A stretch of 64,000 nucleotides of DNA from Ciborinia camelliae (lineage: Eukaryota > Ascomycota > Leotiomycetes > Helotiales > Sclerotiniaceae), in NCBI GenBank assembly GCA_025890175.1, contig JANPYM010000001.1, positions 4,970,378 to 5,034,377 on the forward strand, given 5' to 3'. The position numbers and the translations under genes were made by a program. Within the stretch, counting starts at the first letter, position 1. The number at the start of each line of letters is the position of its first letter. Shown here one piece after another: positions 35,965-46,524 of this stretch. Under the pieces are notes generated by a model that searched no databases, had not been told where the DNA came from, and saw only the letters and a list, made by a program, of their open reading frames with translations.

Positions 35965-36386
35965 TTCCGTCGACGGTCGAGGTGATGTTGGTTATTGGAT
36001 TGAATCGAGGGTGAATTGAAAAAGTCTGCCAATGCTTGTTACTTTCTAATTGTGTTCTTGTAAAGTTGTTCTTCACAAATGACGAAAGGGGGTATTAGGA
36101 TATCCATTTCGGGCAACCACAACGGGGCTAATTTCAGGGTAGCAGAGCAAGAGCGGACGACACTTTTATTGAGACTCATATAGGCAAGGACATGTTAAAT
36201 AACTATCTCGGAATATTCAGGTCAAAAAGAGACTGAAACTTTGTTTAAATTAATCTTGTTGCTCGAAAAAACACACATGATCGTCATAATCTTCCCTGCC
36301 TCTTTTCGCCCTCATCCAGACACGGGTTCAAGATCGAAGCCAGTTAGGCCACATAGGTATTTCAGCATCCTCTTTATAAAATTCCA
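35965..36386. promoter_or_regulatory. Spacer and promoter of the hydrolase-like gene
   Basis: A 422-bp spacer upstream of the minus-strand hydrolase-like gene and downstream of the minus-strand HeLo-like gene. No specific site recognised. Confidence 0.4.
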
Positions 36387-37390
36387 TTACTTGAAAAAAG
36401 AATTTAAATCAACGCCTTCTGAAACTCCTACAATTGCCCAGCTTCTCTTTCCCACGGACACATCGTCTATCTGCATATTCATCCCGCTAGTATCTTTCAG
36501 TCCATGAGCACCCACGACCGCTCTAGCATCAGTATCCTGGGTGACTTTGCCGATTTTGATCCGGCGAGAAGCAATATCTGCAAGTGCCACCTTCCAGGTG
36601 TTCTCGAAGATATCCAGCACTTCTTTTAGAGAGGGTTGTGACAAGACTTGTGTTGTTTCATCATTTACCGAATTAGACGGCCCCTGGTTTGTTTCTCCAA
36701 CTCGTAACTGTGATATTTTTCTTTCTTCTCCGCCTGGCAGGGGAATCTCCCTCAATCGAAGTCCCTCCAACTGGCAATCAAGATTGTTGATACGATCACG
36801 GACAACGAGACCTGCTTGATTTATCTTTTCGTTGGCATCGCCCAATCTTTTGATGACCGTGTCAGTTTTCTGTCCTTGTCGCATAACCAGAGAACTATAG
36901 TCACCAGTATCAGTATAGTGTATGCAACAGCGTTGTCAAATTCTACTCACAACGTAACCATCTGCAGCGCAATTGTGAACGTCCCTTTGCAAGCCACCAA
37001 CTGCCTATTGAACTCCAACACTTCTTTCTCACCTAGAAATCCTACCCGAAACCTGTCTCTCCAGTCCATCTTTTCATTATTGGTATGTTTAATCCACTTG
37101 ACTAGTTTCCCCCGAAATGCGGTGCATATCTTGTTGCAATTCTGAGCTGCAGTTTTGACATTATCATTGTCAATCTCGTTTGGAACCTCTTCGGCTTGGC
37201 TACTGCTCTGGGCGGTCACATCTAGAGATGATAGAACTTGAATGACAGAGCTGAGATCATCGATGACAGGCTGTATGGATTCCCCCGCATTCTTTACCGC
37301 GCTGAAGTCATCGCGTAGAAGCCTAGCACTATGGACGGCAGCTACAATGATACCAACAACTGCACTTCCGGTGGCAAGGACTTCTGCCAT
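36387..37390 (-). CDS. STAND-type fungal N-terminal (HeLo-like) domain protein
   Basis: Two exons, 37390-36951 and 36894-36387, give 315 aa. The 56-nt intron (GTGAGT...TATAG) is phase 2. The start MAEVLATGSAVVGIIVAAVHSARLL is the hydrophobic first helix typical of the HeLo-like/fungal N-terminal domain that sits in front of NACHT or other STAND modules. In HeLo/HeLo-like proteins this helix inserts into membranes to trigger cell death. Amphipathic helices follow (IQPVIDDLSSVIQVLSSL; VKTAAQNCNKICTAFRGKLVKWI). The second exon is charged and ends without a NACHT, ankyrin or kinase domain. So the gene encodes the effector-like part alone. It is transcribed away from the NACHT-HET gene across a 540-bp spacer. 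The alternative is an unrelated protein with a similar N-terminal fold. Confidence 0.7.
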
Positions 37391-37930
37391 CTCTTGGACG
37401 TAAATCTTATAAACTGCCAAAGGAAATTGCACCAGAAAAGATGATAAAATTGCTTGGTATATATTCCAATATTCAAATGACACGTTGGTGGTAGTACAAG
37501 GATTTTTCTGGGGGCGTTAATCCAGCCTATCATGTATGAGAATAAAGGCAAGCTGCAAGGCAAACTTCTAGGCAGGCGTCTAAATATGAATGGAAGTCGG
37601 GACACAACATTATTACAGAATAAGGTTGTGATTTAATTTTGGAATAGTTTTTCAACAGTCTGCTAGAGGTTGATATTATACCACTCAAGGACGCTATGAA
37701 TTCGCATGGGATACCACCAAGTAGACTTATAAATCATGAACAAATTAGATTCAATGAAGGCCATAATATCACACAGGATATACGCTATATTACGGCTGAA
37801 ACAGGCTCTCGACTTTTTGTCGGAACAAATATAACATACGAAGGAGGTATTTGCCCCGTAAAGAAATTGACAACTCTTCAAGATTTTCCAGAATCACTAA
37901 CATATATCAGCGCCAGAAAAAGAGCTAATT
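37391..37930. promoter_or_regulatory. Bidirectional promoter between HeLo-like and NACHT-HET genes
   Basis: A 540-bp spacer between two divergent start codons. Co-regulation of the two genes is plausible from the arrangement alone. A plus-strand open frame at 37696-37974 overlaps the NACHT start in another frame and lacks recognisable features. Confidence 0.5.
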
Positions 37931-40900
37931 ATGAACTGGCTAGACCCAGAGAAGCTCCGAGTTTCTCAATATAAAGAACATACCAGGCATCGCGATGAAC
38001 GAGCGGGTGATACTGGGGAGGACTTCCTCCATGGCCAATTCCAGGACTGGTTGTTCTCTGACAAGAAACTTTTGTGGTTGCGAGGAGAAGGTATACTCAC
38101 CTGAACTTGAAATAAGAGATCATGCAATATTGATATGGTACTAAATAGTCGGGTCGGGAAAAACAATGATCTGGTGAGAACCTACACTCGGTGTCTCGAT
38201 ATGGAAGAAAATGCTGAACATTAAAGCTCTCACCTCATTGAGAATATACCTAATATGCTGAGCATTACTTCAAATACCAACACGCCTACTACTGTTCATT
38301 TAGTTGCCTTTTACTACTGTTCATTCAGCGACAACTCCACCTTCGATGTTGTCAATTTTCAGAAGTCAGTCATCGCACAAATTTGCGAAAAGTGTAATCT
38401 TTTTCCCGAATTAAAAGAACTATATGAGAATTGGAAGCCATATCCTGCCCCGACAAATCAACTCACAACTTTGCTTCTGTCGATAATTAGATCAATCACC
38501 GGCTCTTCCATTCAATCAGCTGTTTCATCTCATGCCGAAGTGATCAAAAGCATTACTTTAATCATTGATGGCTTAGATGAGGTACCCCCCGGGAAACCAC
38601 GAGATGGATTTCTTAAGGTGATTGGAGAATTGAAATCAATCGAGCATCAAAGATTCAGGGTGATTGTCGTGAGCCGCGAGGAGGGCGACATAAAATCATC
38701 CTTCCCTAAAGATGACGGATGGCAATGGCTTATGCGGGATACTGTGCATATAACACTCGATATTGAACAATTCGTACAAGCACGAATCACCAACCACAGG
38801 AGACTTAATTCTCAGTCTAGCGAAATCAAAAATCTAATTTCTGAAAGACTTAGTCAAGGTTCAAAAGGAATGTGAGTATCCGTGCATCAATCTTGCTTAG
38901 GAATCAATTAATAATAAGTACAGGTTTCGGCTTGCTGCACTTCAGATGAAGGAACTTGAGTATCTAACTCGCAACTTGAGGGTTGTTCAAAAGGCAGACC
39001 TTGAAAATATTTTTGCGACCTTGCCTCGAGACTTGGACACCTTTTATGATCTCATCATCAGTCGCATCCCAAGGGGTTTACTATCGGAACTCGAGACGGT
39101 GTTAAAATGGCTCGTGTTTGCAGCTCGACCATTATTTGTCGAGGAAATTGTGGAAGTTTGCACTGTTCAACAGCTATCATCAAATGCCCTGCCTTCTATT
39201 GGAAGCCGTCGTCATGCTCTTGATATTTTGGAGAGCCTCCCAGGTTTGGTGAAATTGGAGCCGCCGTTAGCAGATGATTTGGAGATTGTGCCTCACGGAG
39301 TCCATATTCTCAGCATTTGTCATTTCTCGGTCCAGGAATATCTGTGCCCTACTCACGACATCGATCGACCATCAGGACTATTTCGATTCACAGATATATA
39401 TAAAGAGCACCAAATAATAGCAAAAACCTGTCTCGCTTACCTCCTTCATTGCTTCAAAAGCGAAAATGGACGTACTGTTATCTTTCCTTTACGAGCGTAT
39501 TGCTGGTATTCTTGGTCTATGCATATTACGGCAACCACGGATTCTTATAGTTTGAAAGCGAAGACCACGCCAGCTTCTTTGAGACTGCATAATAGCATTG
39601 CGAACCCCATTATCTACAGGAAATCCCCGGAAGTTATATCTAATGAGACAGCGCGTTTCAGAAGCTTTGCAGCTATGCTTTCCCCAGAGACATATATAGA
39701 ACTTCTGACCGCAATTGAAAATTTGGAGTTCCCGTTCAGCGCCTACGATTCATCGGAGAGGGGCCTGACGTCCCATCAGATACCGTACCAACCAATCGTG
39801 GGAAATTGCCCGGATGCTACTCGATTTGTAATTTTGTATCCATCCAATGAACCCGACTCGCCACTCAACTGCGGTATATGTGTTGATTCCCTGGATAACA
39901 ATCCGGATTATGTTGCTTTATCGTATGCATGGGGTGCCCAAAGCCCAATGGAGTGGAATGTTCACGTCAATGGTTTCATCCTATATATAAGGCCAAATCT
40001 ACACTCTGCTATAGCACATCTAAGACACAAAACCGAACTTCGAATTCTCTGGATAGATGCTATCTGCATAGACATGGCTGACTATGGAGAGCGTAGTTTC
40101 CAAATAAGGTTGATGGCACGACTCTTCAGCCAGGCTGAAGAGGTTATCATGTGGCTTGGTGAGTCAGAAGACCGTTCGGAGGCCAGCGAAGCCAAAGCTA
40201 TGGACATCTTGAATAAAGAGACTCCTTTCCATGAGGATCCAACCTCCTACTACGCTGCCTGGCAGTATCCGGTGGATAGATTATTTAAACGAGGTCTGTG
40301 GCGTCGAGCATGGACAATACAAGAATCAGTTTTTGCGGCAAAATTAACTGTCATGTGTGGCCAGCACTATTCATCATTTGATAATTGGCACAATATTCGA
40401 GAAATGCGTCGCCATAAACAAAGCCTGGAACGTCGATTTGTTAGGCTCGTATCATCTCACTCTCTTGAAGCGGATGAAGCAGCCTGGGATGCCGTCATCA
40501 CAGTCCAAACTATTCGAGAACAATATCGAAAAAATGGCAGGATGGAGCTCGAGCTCGCGACCCTTCTTTTTCTATCGAGAAGACATGAATCTTCCGACTA
40601 CCGAGATAAACTATATGCACTTCTGAGTTTATTGGGCGACAAGGAGCGCTCCGATCCTCTCTTGCATCCGGATTACAGTCTTTCTGTTGCTGAGATGGCC
40701 CGTAAGCTAACAGTATATGTTTTAAAAAAGTACCAAAATCTCACCACACTTGCGAGTGCCTTTGGAACTTCTAATACCAATTTCTCATCATGGATCCTTG
40801 ATTTGTATGCTCTACGTCGACCAATCATCATTGACGATACTGATACCACACTACAAAATATATCGCAGAACCCACGAAAAGCATCAGAAACATACAATGC

Positions 40901-41264
40901 TGGAGGCAAGTATGTTCTGGGTGATCATCCATTTTCTTTTTCGAGCGATCTCAAGTTATTGAAAGTATGGGGGGTTATCATCGATTCCGTTACAAGTTGT
41001 AAACCAGAATTGGGACTTCATCGGAACATACATTGGGGAAGCTCGAGGGATGAGGTTAGGGCGTTTCGTTGTCTAGAGCATGGTTTATGCTTTGGACCAA
41101 CACATGTTAGAGATGGAGATCTAGTGGTCGTGTTATTTGGCAGCATTGTGCCATTTTTGCTTCGTAAAACCCGAGTAAATTATGTCCAAATTGAACCGGG
41201 AAAAGGGTATAACCTCGTTGGAGAATGGTATGGTGATTTCTATCTATTTACTGAAAAAGACTGA
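37931..41264 (+). CDS. NACHT NTPase with C-terminal HET domain (fungal NLR-like fusion)
   Basis: Four exons, 37931-38090, 38149-38173, 38227-38871 and 38924-41264, give 1056 aa. The introns are 58, 53 and 52 nt. The 25-nt second exon supplies the P-loop. Walker A is GEVGSGKT (52-59), followed by MICSHLIENIP. LVAFYYCSF, Walker B TLIIDGLDEV (172-181), VIVVSREEGDI and GMFRLAALQ come next. The NACHT-end helices LPRDLDTFYDLIISRI and the ICHFSVQEYL winged-helix signature complete that module. From about residue 570 a HET domain begins: YVALSYAWG (606), LWIDAICIDM, IMWLGE, RGLWRRAWTIQE and RDKLYALLSLL. NACHT and HET lie in one exon, so the fusion is not a splice artefact. In known HET-D/HET-E proteins HET is N-terminal and WD40 repeats are C-terminal; here HET replaces the repeats. 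It probably acts in non-self recognition or cell death. No N-terminal effector domain is seen before the NACHT. Confidence 0.85.
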
Positions 41265-42066
41265 CACTTGATGACAGTTACGTTGAAGGTATTATGTCTG
41301 GAGAAATAGTGACAGAATATCAAGCCGGTAGACGCCAAGGCCAGGAGTTTTGGCTCGTGTAGACGGAATATGGAAGTGCCTGTGGATCCTTTTGATCTTA
41401 CACAAGGTTGGATGAACGGAGCTGGATGCTTGAAAGTGATGTGATCTATAGAGGTCTATTTGAAGCAATATTGACCAGTAGGGACAGCTTGAGCAAAGAA
41501 AATGCAATAGGTTATTGTAACTCAATATCTGAAAGTAATTTGGATAATAGGCGTTGAATAATTAAAACATGGTTGAAATATCAGGGGCGTTTGGGTGAAC
41601 ATTTTTTCTGTTTCTTTTAAAGTTTGTTGATATATGCCCTGTATCCACTAGCTTTAGCTTGATGATTAGTCATTCATGAGGTTCTTGTACAAGACCTCTT
41701 GATTCGATAACTATAATATGAGCCCACCCTCCTGAACAAATAAATAGAAAATGAAGGAAGAAAAAAAGTATATGTATGTACCTGGTATATAAGAAAATCA
41801 TTAACATCCCTCAATCTTTCCATCAATCTCTCCATCAATCAATCAATCGGTCAGCGCGGTCAATAGTCATATAAGTAAGTCATTTCTCCAGGACATTGGG
41901 AGAAGGTAAAAATGTCAGCCCATGGGCATTTAGACATACATGATGAGAGATGGGGCGAGACTTGGGAGTGTTGCACCATCCCAGGCGATGCATCATTTCA
42001 CGAATGATGATGTGGTGGTGAAGCTCAACAAGGAGGCGTCGGGAGAGAGACACATATCGGCCATGG
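41265..42066. other. Intergenic with repeat fragment
   Basis: An 800-bp spacer. It contains the second copy of the dispersed repeat at about 41640-41715 and an ATCA/TCAA-rich stretch (41815-41855). No gene seen. Confidence 0.5.
41640..41715. repeat. Dispersed repeat fragment, copy 2 (LTR-remnant candidate)
   Basis: Shares, in the same order, TAGCTTGAT, CATGAG, CCTCTTGA and CTATAATA with 9955-10045. Interpreted as the remains of an LTR-type dispersed element; the boundaries are uncertain. Confidence 0.35.
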
Positions 42067-43041
42067 ATGCAAACTGAAGAGGCAGTGAAGAAGAGTACCG
42101 TGACGCATGCTTCGGAGAAAGCGATCCCGTCGTACTTTCACCTATTGCATCTCCTCATTTTCCTTGCGGTCGATGATCACTCGATGGTGGGATCCGCGAA
42201 TGATATGCTCAACAAATTTATCAATGGTGAAACCTCCAAATCATCATGCCCAAACCTTGGTCATCTTCTCGTGGCTTCCCTGATCAGCGATATTGAAATA
42301 TCACCCAAGGCTATGGAGACAGTGATCAAGGAGACGATCACGCGTAATATTGTATGGATGCTGGATCAGAAAAACGGGAACTCGCCTGGGTTAAGTTATA
42401 TGGAGCCTTCCGAAATTTCACGATACTGTCTCCAGAAGACATTCGAGGCGGGCAAGATATCTTACCGAATCCCGATGTTTTTGAATCTTTTTAGAACAAC
42501 CGCGGTGGGAAATCTGAGGAAACCTTTATCTCAACTTGCGAATGAAGCTTTCGAACGGCATGGCGCACCGCCGAGGAGATCCGCTAAAAAACTGGCAGAT
42601 TCTATCAGGCGTATCCATCTTATTGATTCATTCCCTGGATTTTTCGAGGCCATGGGCATGGGCATCCCGGGAGATGCGTGGTTCACTGATTTTTTGAGGG
42701 AGTGTATCAAAGACAGTATCGATAAAAGGTATTCGAGGATGCCAATCACTCAATCAGAAGCCTTGTATCTCCGTCGACTAGATGAGCCAGATGTGGAAGT
42801 AGTAGAGAGTCTTAGACCGGTATGGATTGACATGTTTAAAGTGGGATCCTTCTTTCCTGGAAGGGAAAACGATTCGCGAGATAATAGGCGTGATGGTAGA
42901 GGAGGTAGAGGAGGTAGAGGAGGTAGAGGAGGTAGAGGAGGTAGAGGAGGTAGAGGAGGTAGAGGAGGTAGAGGATGTAGAGGATGTAGAGGATGTAGAG
43001 GAGGTAGAGGAGGTAGAGGTAGAGGTAACTACGGAAGATAG
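42067..43041 (+). CDS. Uncharacterised protein with C-terminal RGG repeat tail
   Basis: A single-exon 324-aa protein. Residues 1-270 form an alpha-helical region with segments such as LLHLLIFLAVDDHSMVGSAND, CPNLGHLLVASLISDI, RNIVWMLDQK, IPMFLNLFRTTAV and SFPGFFEAMGMG. I do not recognise a named domain. The pattern (a P-D/N-L-G-x-L segment, then an R-N-x-x-W-x-L helix, then a W/F-x-x-FF segment) recalls a poorly described ascomycete family. The last 50 residues are almost pure Arg-Gly-Gly with a block of three Arg-Gly-Cys, encoded by a 9-bp minisatellite. RGG tails bind RNA, are arginine-methylated and promote condensates, so RNA binding is a reasonable guess, not shown. The start is the ATG at 42067; an ATG four bases upstream is in another frame. 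Confidence 0.65.
   Translation: MQTEEAVKKSTVTHASEKAIPSYFHLLHLLIFLAVDDHSMVGSANDMLNKFINGETSKSSCPNLGHLLVASLISDIEISPKAMETVIKETITRNIVWMLDQKNGNSPGLSYMEPSEISRYCLQKTFEAGKISYRIPMFLNLFRTTAVGNLRKPLSQLANEAFERHGAPPRRSAKKLADSIRRIHLIDSFPGFFEAMGMGIPGDAWFTDFLRECIKDSIDKRYSRMPITQSEALYLRRLDEPDVEVVESLRPVWIDMFKVGSFFPGRENDSRDNRRDGRGGRGGRGGRGGRGGRGGRGGRGGRGCRGCRGCRGGRGGRGRGNYGR
42898..43025 (+). repeat. 9-bp coding minisatellite (GGTAGAGGA)n
   Basis: About 13-14 copies of GGTAGAGGA, with three copies changed to TGTAGAGGA (Gly to Cys), encode the RGG/RGC tail of the preceding gene. The array length is a multiple of three, so copy-number change would lengthen or shorten the tail without frameshift. Confidence 0.9.
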
Positions 43042-43257
43042 AAATCCTACACTTGCAAACCCTTCGACAAATTCGAATAGGATGTAATTTGGATAAGAGG
43101 CGCAGGTTGGTTATAGCATAGAATTTCTTCCAAGAAAAATGCCCTTCCAATGCAGAACAGCAAATCGATAACCTTAAGCAAAGAGACCAGACTTGAGCAT
43201 GTACGTGCGAGAAAGTGATTCATTGCGTGCGATTGATTTGTAGCATCTCTCATCATG

Positions 43258-43904
43258 TCAATAACCATCCTGCCAAATTTCCTTCCTATATCCTTCGGTC
43301 AAACGTGTATCTTCACCATAGATCTCCTGCCATCCCACGAATCCTCTGTCCAGAACATAAACCATTTGTTCTTTCTTCTCGGGACCCTCGACGATATCTT
43401 CCCATTCTGCATCATCCGCATGCTTCTCTCCTTCTTCCTCTTCTTTATTCTTCTTCATGGCTTTCCCCACTCCTCCCACGCCGCCCCCTATGATCCTCTC
43501 CCTCTCGCGTATATATCTCAACGCAGCACTAGGGCCGCGCTGCTGACTCAACGCGCAATGAAATACCACGATTTCTTTCTCTCGCAGCTTGCGAACTAAT
43601 TCGGGGATCTTGTAGTCCAGAGTCGAAGATGGGATATGCGTGGAATGTTTGATGTGGCCTCCGATGTGATCTGCGGGGTAGCTTGACGTCAGCGATATGA
43701 ATGAAGGGTTGGAAAGGATGAGGAGTGCTCTTTTATCATGCGAATGGGATGTGAGAGTTACTTACCATCGTCGCGCACATCGATAATAGCTAGATTCTGG
43801 GGTGCGGAGGGAGAATCGAGGTTCGAAGACGTATGAGAGAGAAGGATGTCGGAGAGAGCTTTTGAGGATAGACGGGGAAGGGTCCCAATTGTTATGGTGG
43901 ACAT
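43258..43904 (-). CDS. YCH1: Cdc25-like rhodanese phosphatase (Ych1/Ibp1 type)
   Basis: Two exons, 43904-43766 and 43670-43258, give 183 aa. The 95-nt intron (GTAAGT...CCGCAG, phase 1) joins AIIDVRDD to DHIGGHIKHSTHIPSS. The rhodanese fold carries the catalytic loop HCALSQQRG with C85 and R91 (C-X5-R), the signature of Ych1, Ibp1 and Arc2-like Cdc25-type phosphatases or arsenate reductases. The usual ending VYVLDRGFVGWQEIYGEDTRLTEGY is present. Between ALRYIRER and VYVLDRG lies an insertion of about 40 residues, glycine-rich then acidic-lysine (KKNKEEEEGEKHADDAEWED), not typical of the short yeast proteins. Activity in vivo is uncertain: small-molecule or phosphoprotein phosphatase, or arsenate reductase. 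The start is the ATG of MSTITIGTLPRL; upstream codons in frame are less likely. Confidence 0.88.
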
Positions 43905-46297
43905 TTTGCGCAGATGTTGGTGTTTTGATTGTTGAAGTTGTATCAAGTGTTAATGAGGTGAGTGAGGGTAGGGAAGTCAATGGATAGCAGTAGGAATTTA
44001 GATACAACAATTTGGAAGTGAAATGGTAGAATCCAAGTATTGAGTGAGGTTGGGTTGTGGTGTGGGAATTCTCTCGAAGCGGCGGAGTGCAGCTTAATAA
44101 GGTTCTTTGCGACAATCAATTCAACGCCAAAATTGTACGGAGTAAACACAAATAAATCTTACATCAAATTAATACCATATGATTTCGCCTCAGAATTTCT
44201 ACAATTGATGGTTGAGCTTATCAATATATCAATTGACTCAATCTCGACATTGTAATGAAAGAATGGTGACCATTGTAAATAATTTTTCATTTCATTGTAG
44301 GGTATTAAACTTCTAGGTACCTTATGGCACCAGCACAGCACTACCTAGCTCCCGAGGTTTCATCTACCGAATGATTTCAAGAATCATCATCATTATTTCC
44401 AGCAATAGCAAAGCTCATAAGAATACAGTTCTTTCCGTCCGCCAGCTATGAAGACCATCGAATCAAGGGATAGGATATTTTTATTACTATCCATCAGCGA
44501 GTTCCGGATTGGGAATTTAGAATCCTGCAGGTGATACTCGAGAACTACCTACCTACCTACCTACCGATAGATAGTTCTATCAGACGATAATACTTTAAAT
44601 ATACATACCCAAATGATAGATAGCATTGAGACTTGAAGCCAAAGGTATTGGGAGGACTGTGGTTAGTTAGGTAACTACCTACCTAACCAAAGTCCTCAGG
44701 TAACTAACGCCAATATTGAAGTCTCAACTCAAGTCTGTCCAAAAACAAACAAGTGAAAATCAAGTACATAGATGGATCATGGAAACAAAGTAATTATCTT
44801 TCCTATCAATCAGCTCAGGTCAAAGTTCAAGTTCAAGTTCAGCACCCTATGGGATTATATCAAGTCCAAGTCCACCCAAAAGCAATATTATGAGAAAACC
44901 AGCCAGACATCTGGTTTTACGAATCAGTAGATTGTAAGATTATATCTCCAAGTGAGGATTTTAAATCTCGTTTCTTTCAAGATTAATTGCTAAATACAGG
45001 ATAATTTAGAGATGCCTTTTACTTTTACTAGATTGGAAATCCTTCGGTCCTGACACAGCTTGTCTAAATCTATGAGGGTAACCTATCAGATTGGGAGTTC
45101 ATTATGAATAGAGAGCCCCAGATGGTTTTTCATCAGTCGGAATACTAGAGCTAGAATGAAGGATGAACCAACACACACCCCTCGGGCTATTTACACTCTC
45201 TTGAAGTCGAAGTTGCAGAGCTTTTCAATATTTTTGTTTTGAAAATTGCGGCCCTCCATTAAGAGACTTATTTTATTTTACTTTTATTTTTTTAGTTTTA
45301 AGGGGATAGTATAATAACGGACTGATTTATATATCTAACGATATGATATGATTTTTCAATTTCACATTCAATTAAAGCTAGATACTGCATAGTATAATAT
45401 AGAATTTCAGATTAGGTAGATGGTTTCATGTAGAAGGAAGTTTGGAGGTATGGAAGTTGAAGTTGAAGTTAATTATTCTTTCTCTCTCTTACTTACTTCA
45501 CTTCATCTCCTTACACCTCACTTCACCTCGATATGCTTTTATCTTTACTTGATGTTACTTTACTTAGAGAAGACTATATATTCCATTCGATATTCTTCTC
45601 GAGCTTTTTTCTTCTTTTCTGCTTTTCTATATACTCTATTTTGCTCTACCCCCTCTCCCCCTTAAGCTTTCTCGAATAAGCGAAGTTTTTATAAAGATAA
45701 GTAGAAGTAAGCTTTAACTTAAATTTAGACTCATTAATAAATTAATGGATGTAAAATGTATTATTATTTAATTGATACTATACACACAAATATACATAAC
45801 ATATAAATTCATCATCATCATCATCATCATCATTATTATATAAATAGCAAGTATCCAAGTAAGTAATCAATAAACTAGATATCTATCTACCTACCTATCT
45901 AGTCACAGAAACAACTTAAATACCATGACATGCCATAACATTATATTATGAAACAGTACTATACGGTACAGTACAATATATAAGATTACACCAATTCATA
46001 ATGAAGAAAGGAAAGAGAGAATTAGACATCATATCTAATTATATCATATCGTATACTTACAATCCACATTCCATATTACAACTTACAACTTACAAGTGCC
46101 TAGATATACCGGTAGCCTTAGAATGGGAAGAAATCCCATCCCACCTCATCCCATCTCACTAGAGAATCTTAACCCGGTATATGATATGATATGATATAAC
46201 TAGAAACATAGGAACATAGGAACATATGAACGGTCCGTTAGGTTAGGTATCTCCTACATATGCTATGCTAAGTAATTTTATATGTACCTGGAGTATT

Positions 46298-46305
<8 letters not shown>

Positions 46306-46352
<47 letters not shown>
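46306..46352. repeat. (TA)n microsatellite
   Basis: An almost pure run of alternating T and A about 47 bp long, flanked by ATACATAT words. Confidence 0.85.
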
Positions 46353-46365
<13 letters not shown>

Positions 46366-46398
46366 CAAAATATAAGTCATTAGATAAGAATAAGAGAA

Positions 46399-46524
46399 TT
46401 TGGATTTGGATTTGGATTTGGATTTGGATTTGGATTTGGATTTGGATTTGGATTTGGATTTGGATTTGGATTTGGATTTGGATTTGGATTTGGATTTGGA
46501 TTTGGATTTGGATTTGGATTTGGA
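46399..46524. repeat. Hexanucleotide array (TTTGGA)21
   Basis: Twenty-one uninterrupted, perfectly matching copies of TTTGGA. On the minus strand one frame reads Asn-Pro repeats, but this is a product of the repeat, not a gene. Perfect copies imply recent slippage. Confidence 0.92.

Noticed and set aside
42836..43150. Minus-strand frame of Leu/Tyr repeats
   Set aside because: It is the antisense of the RGG-encoding minisatellite; no start context or domain.
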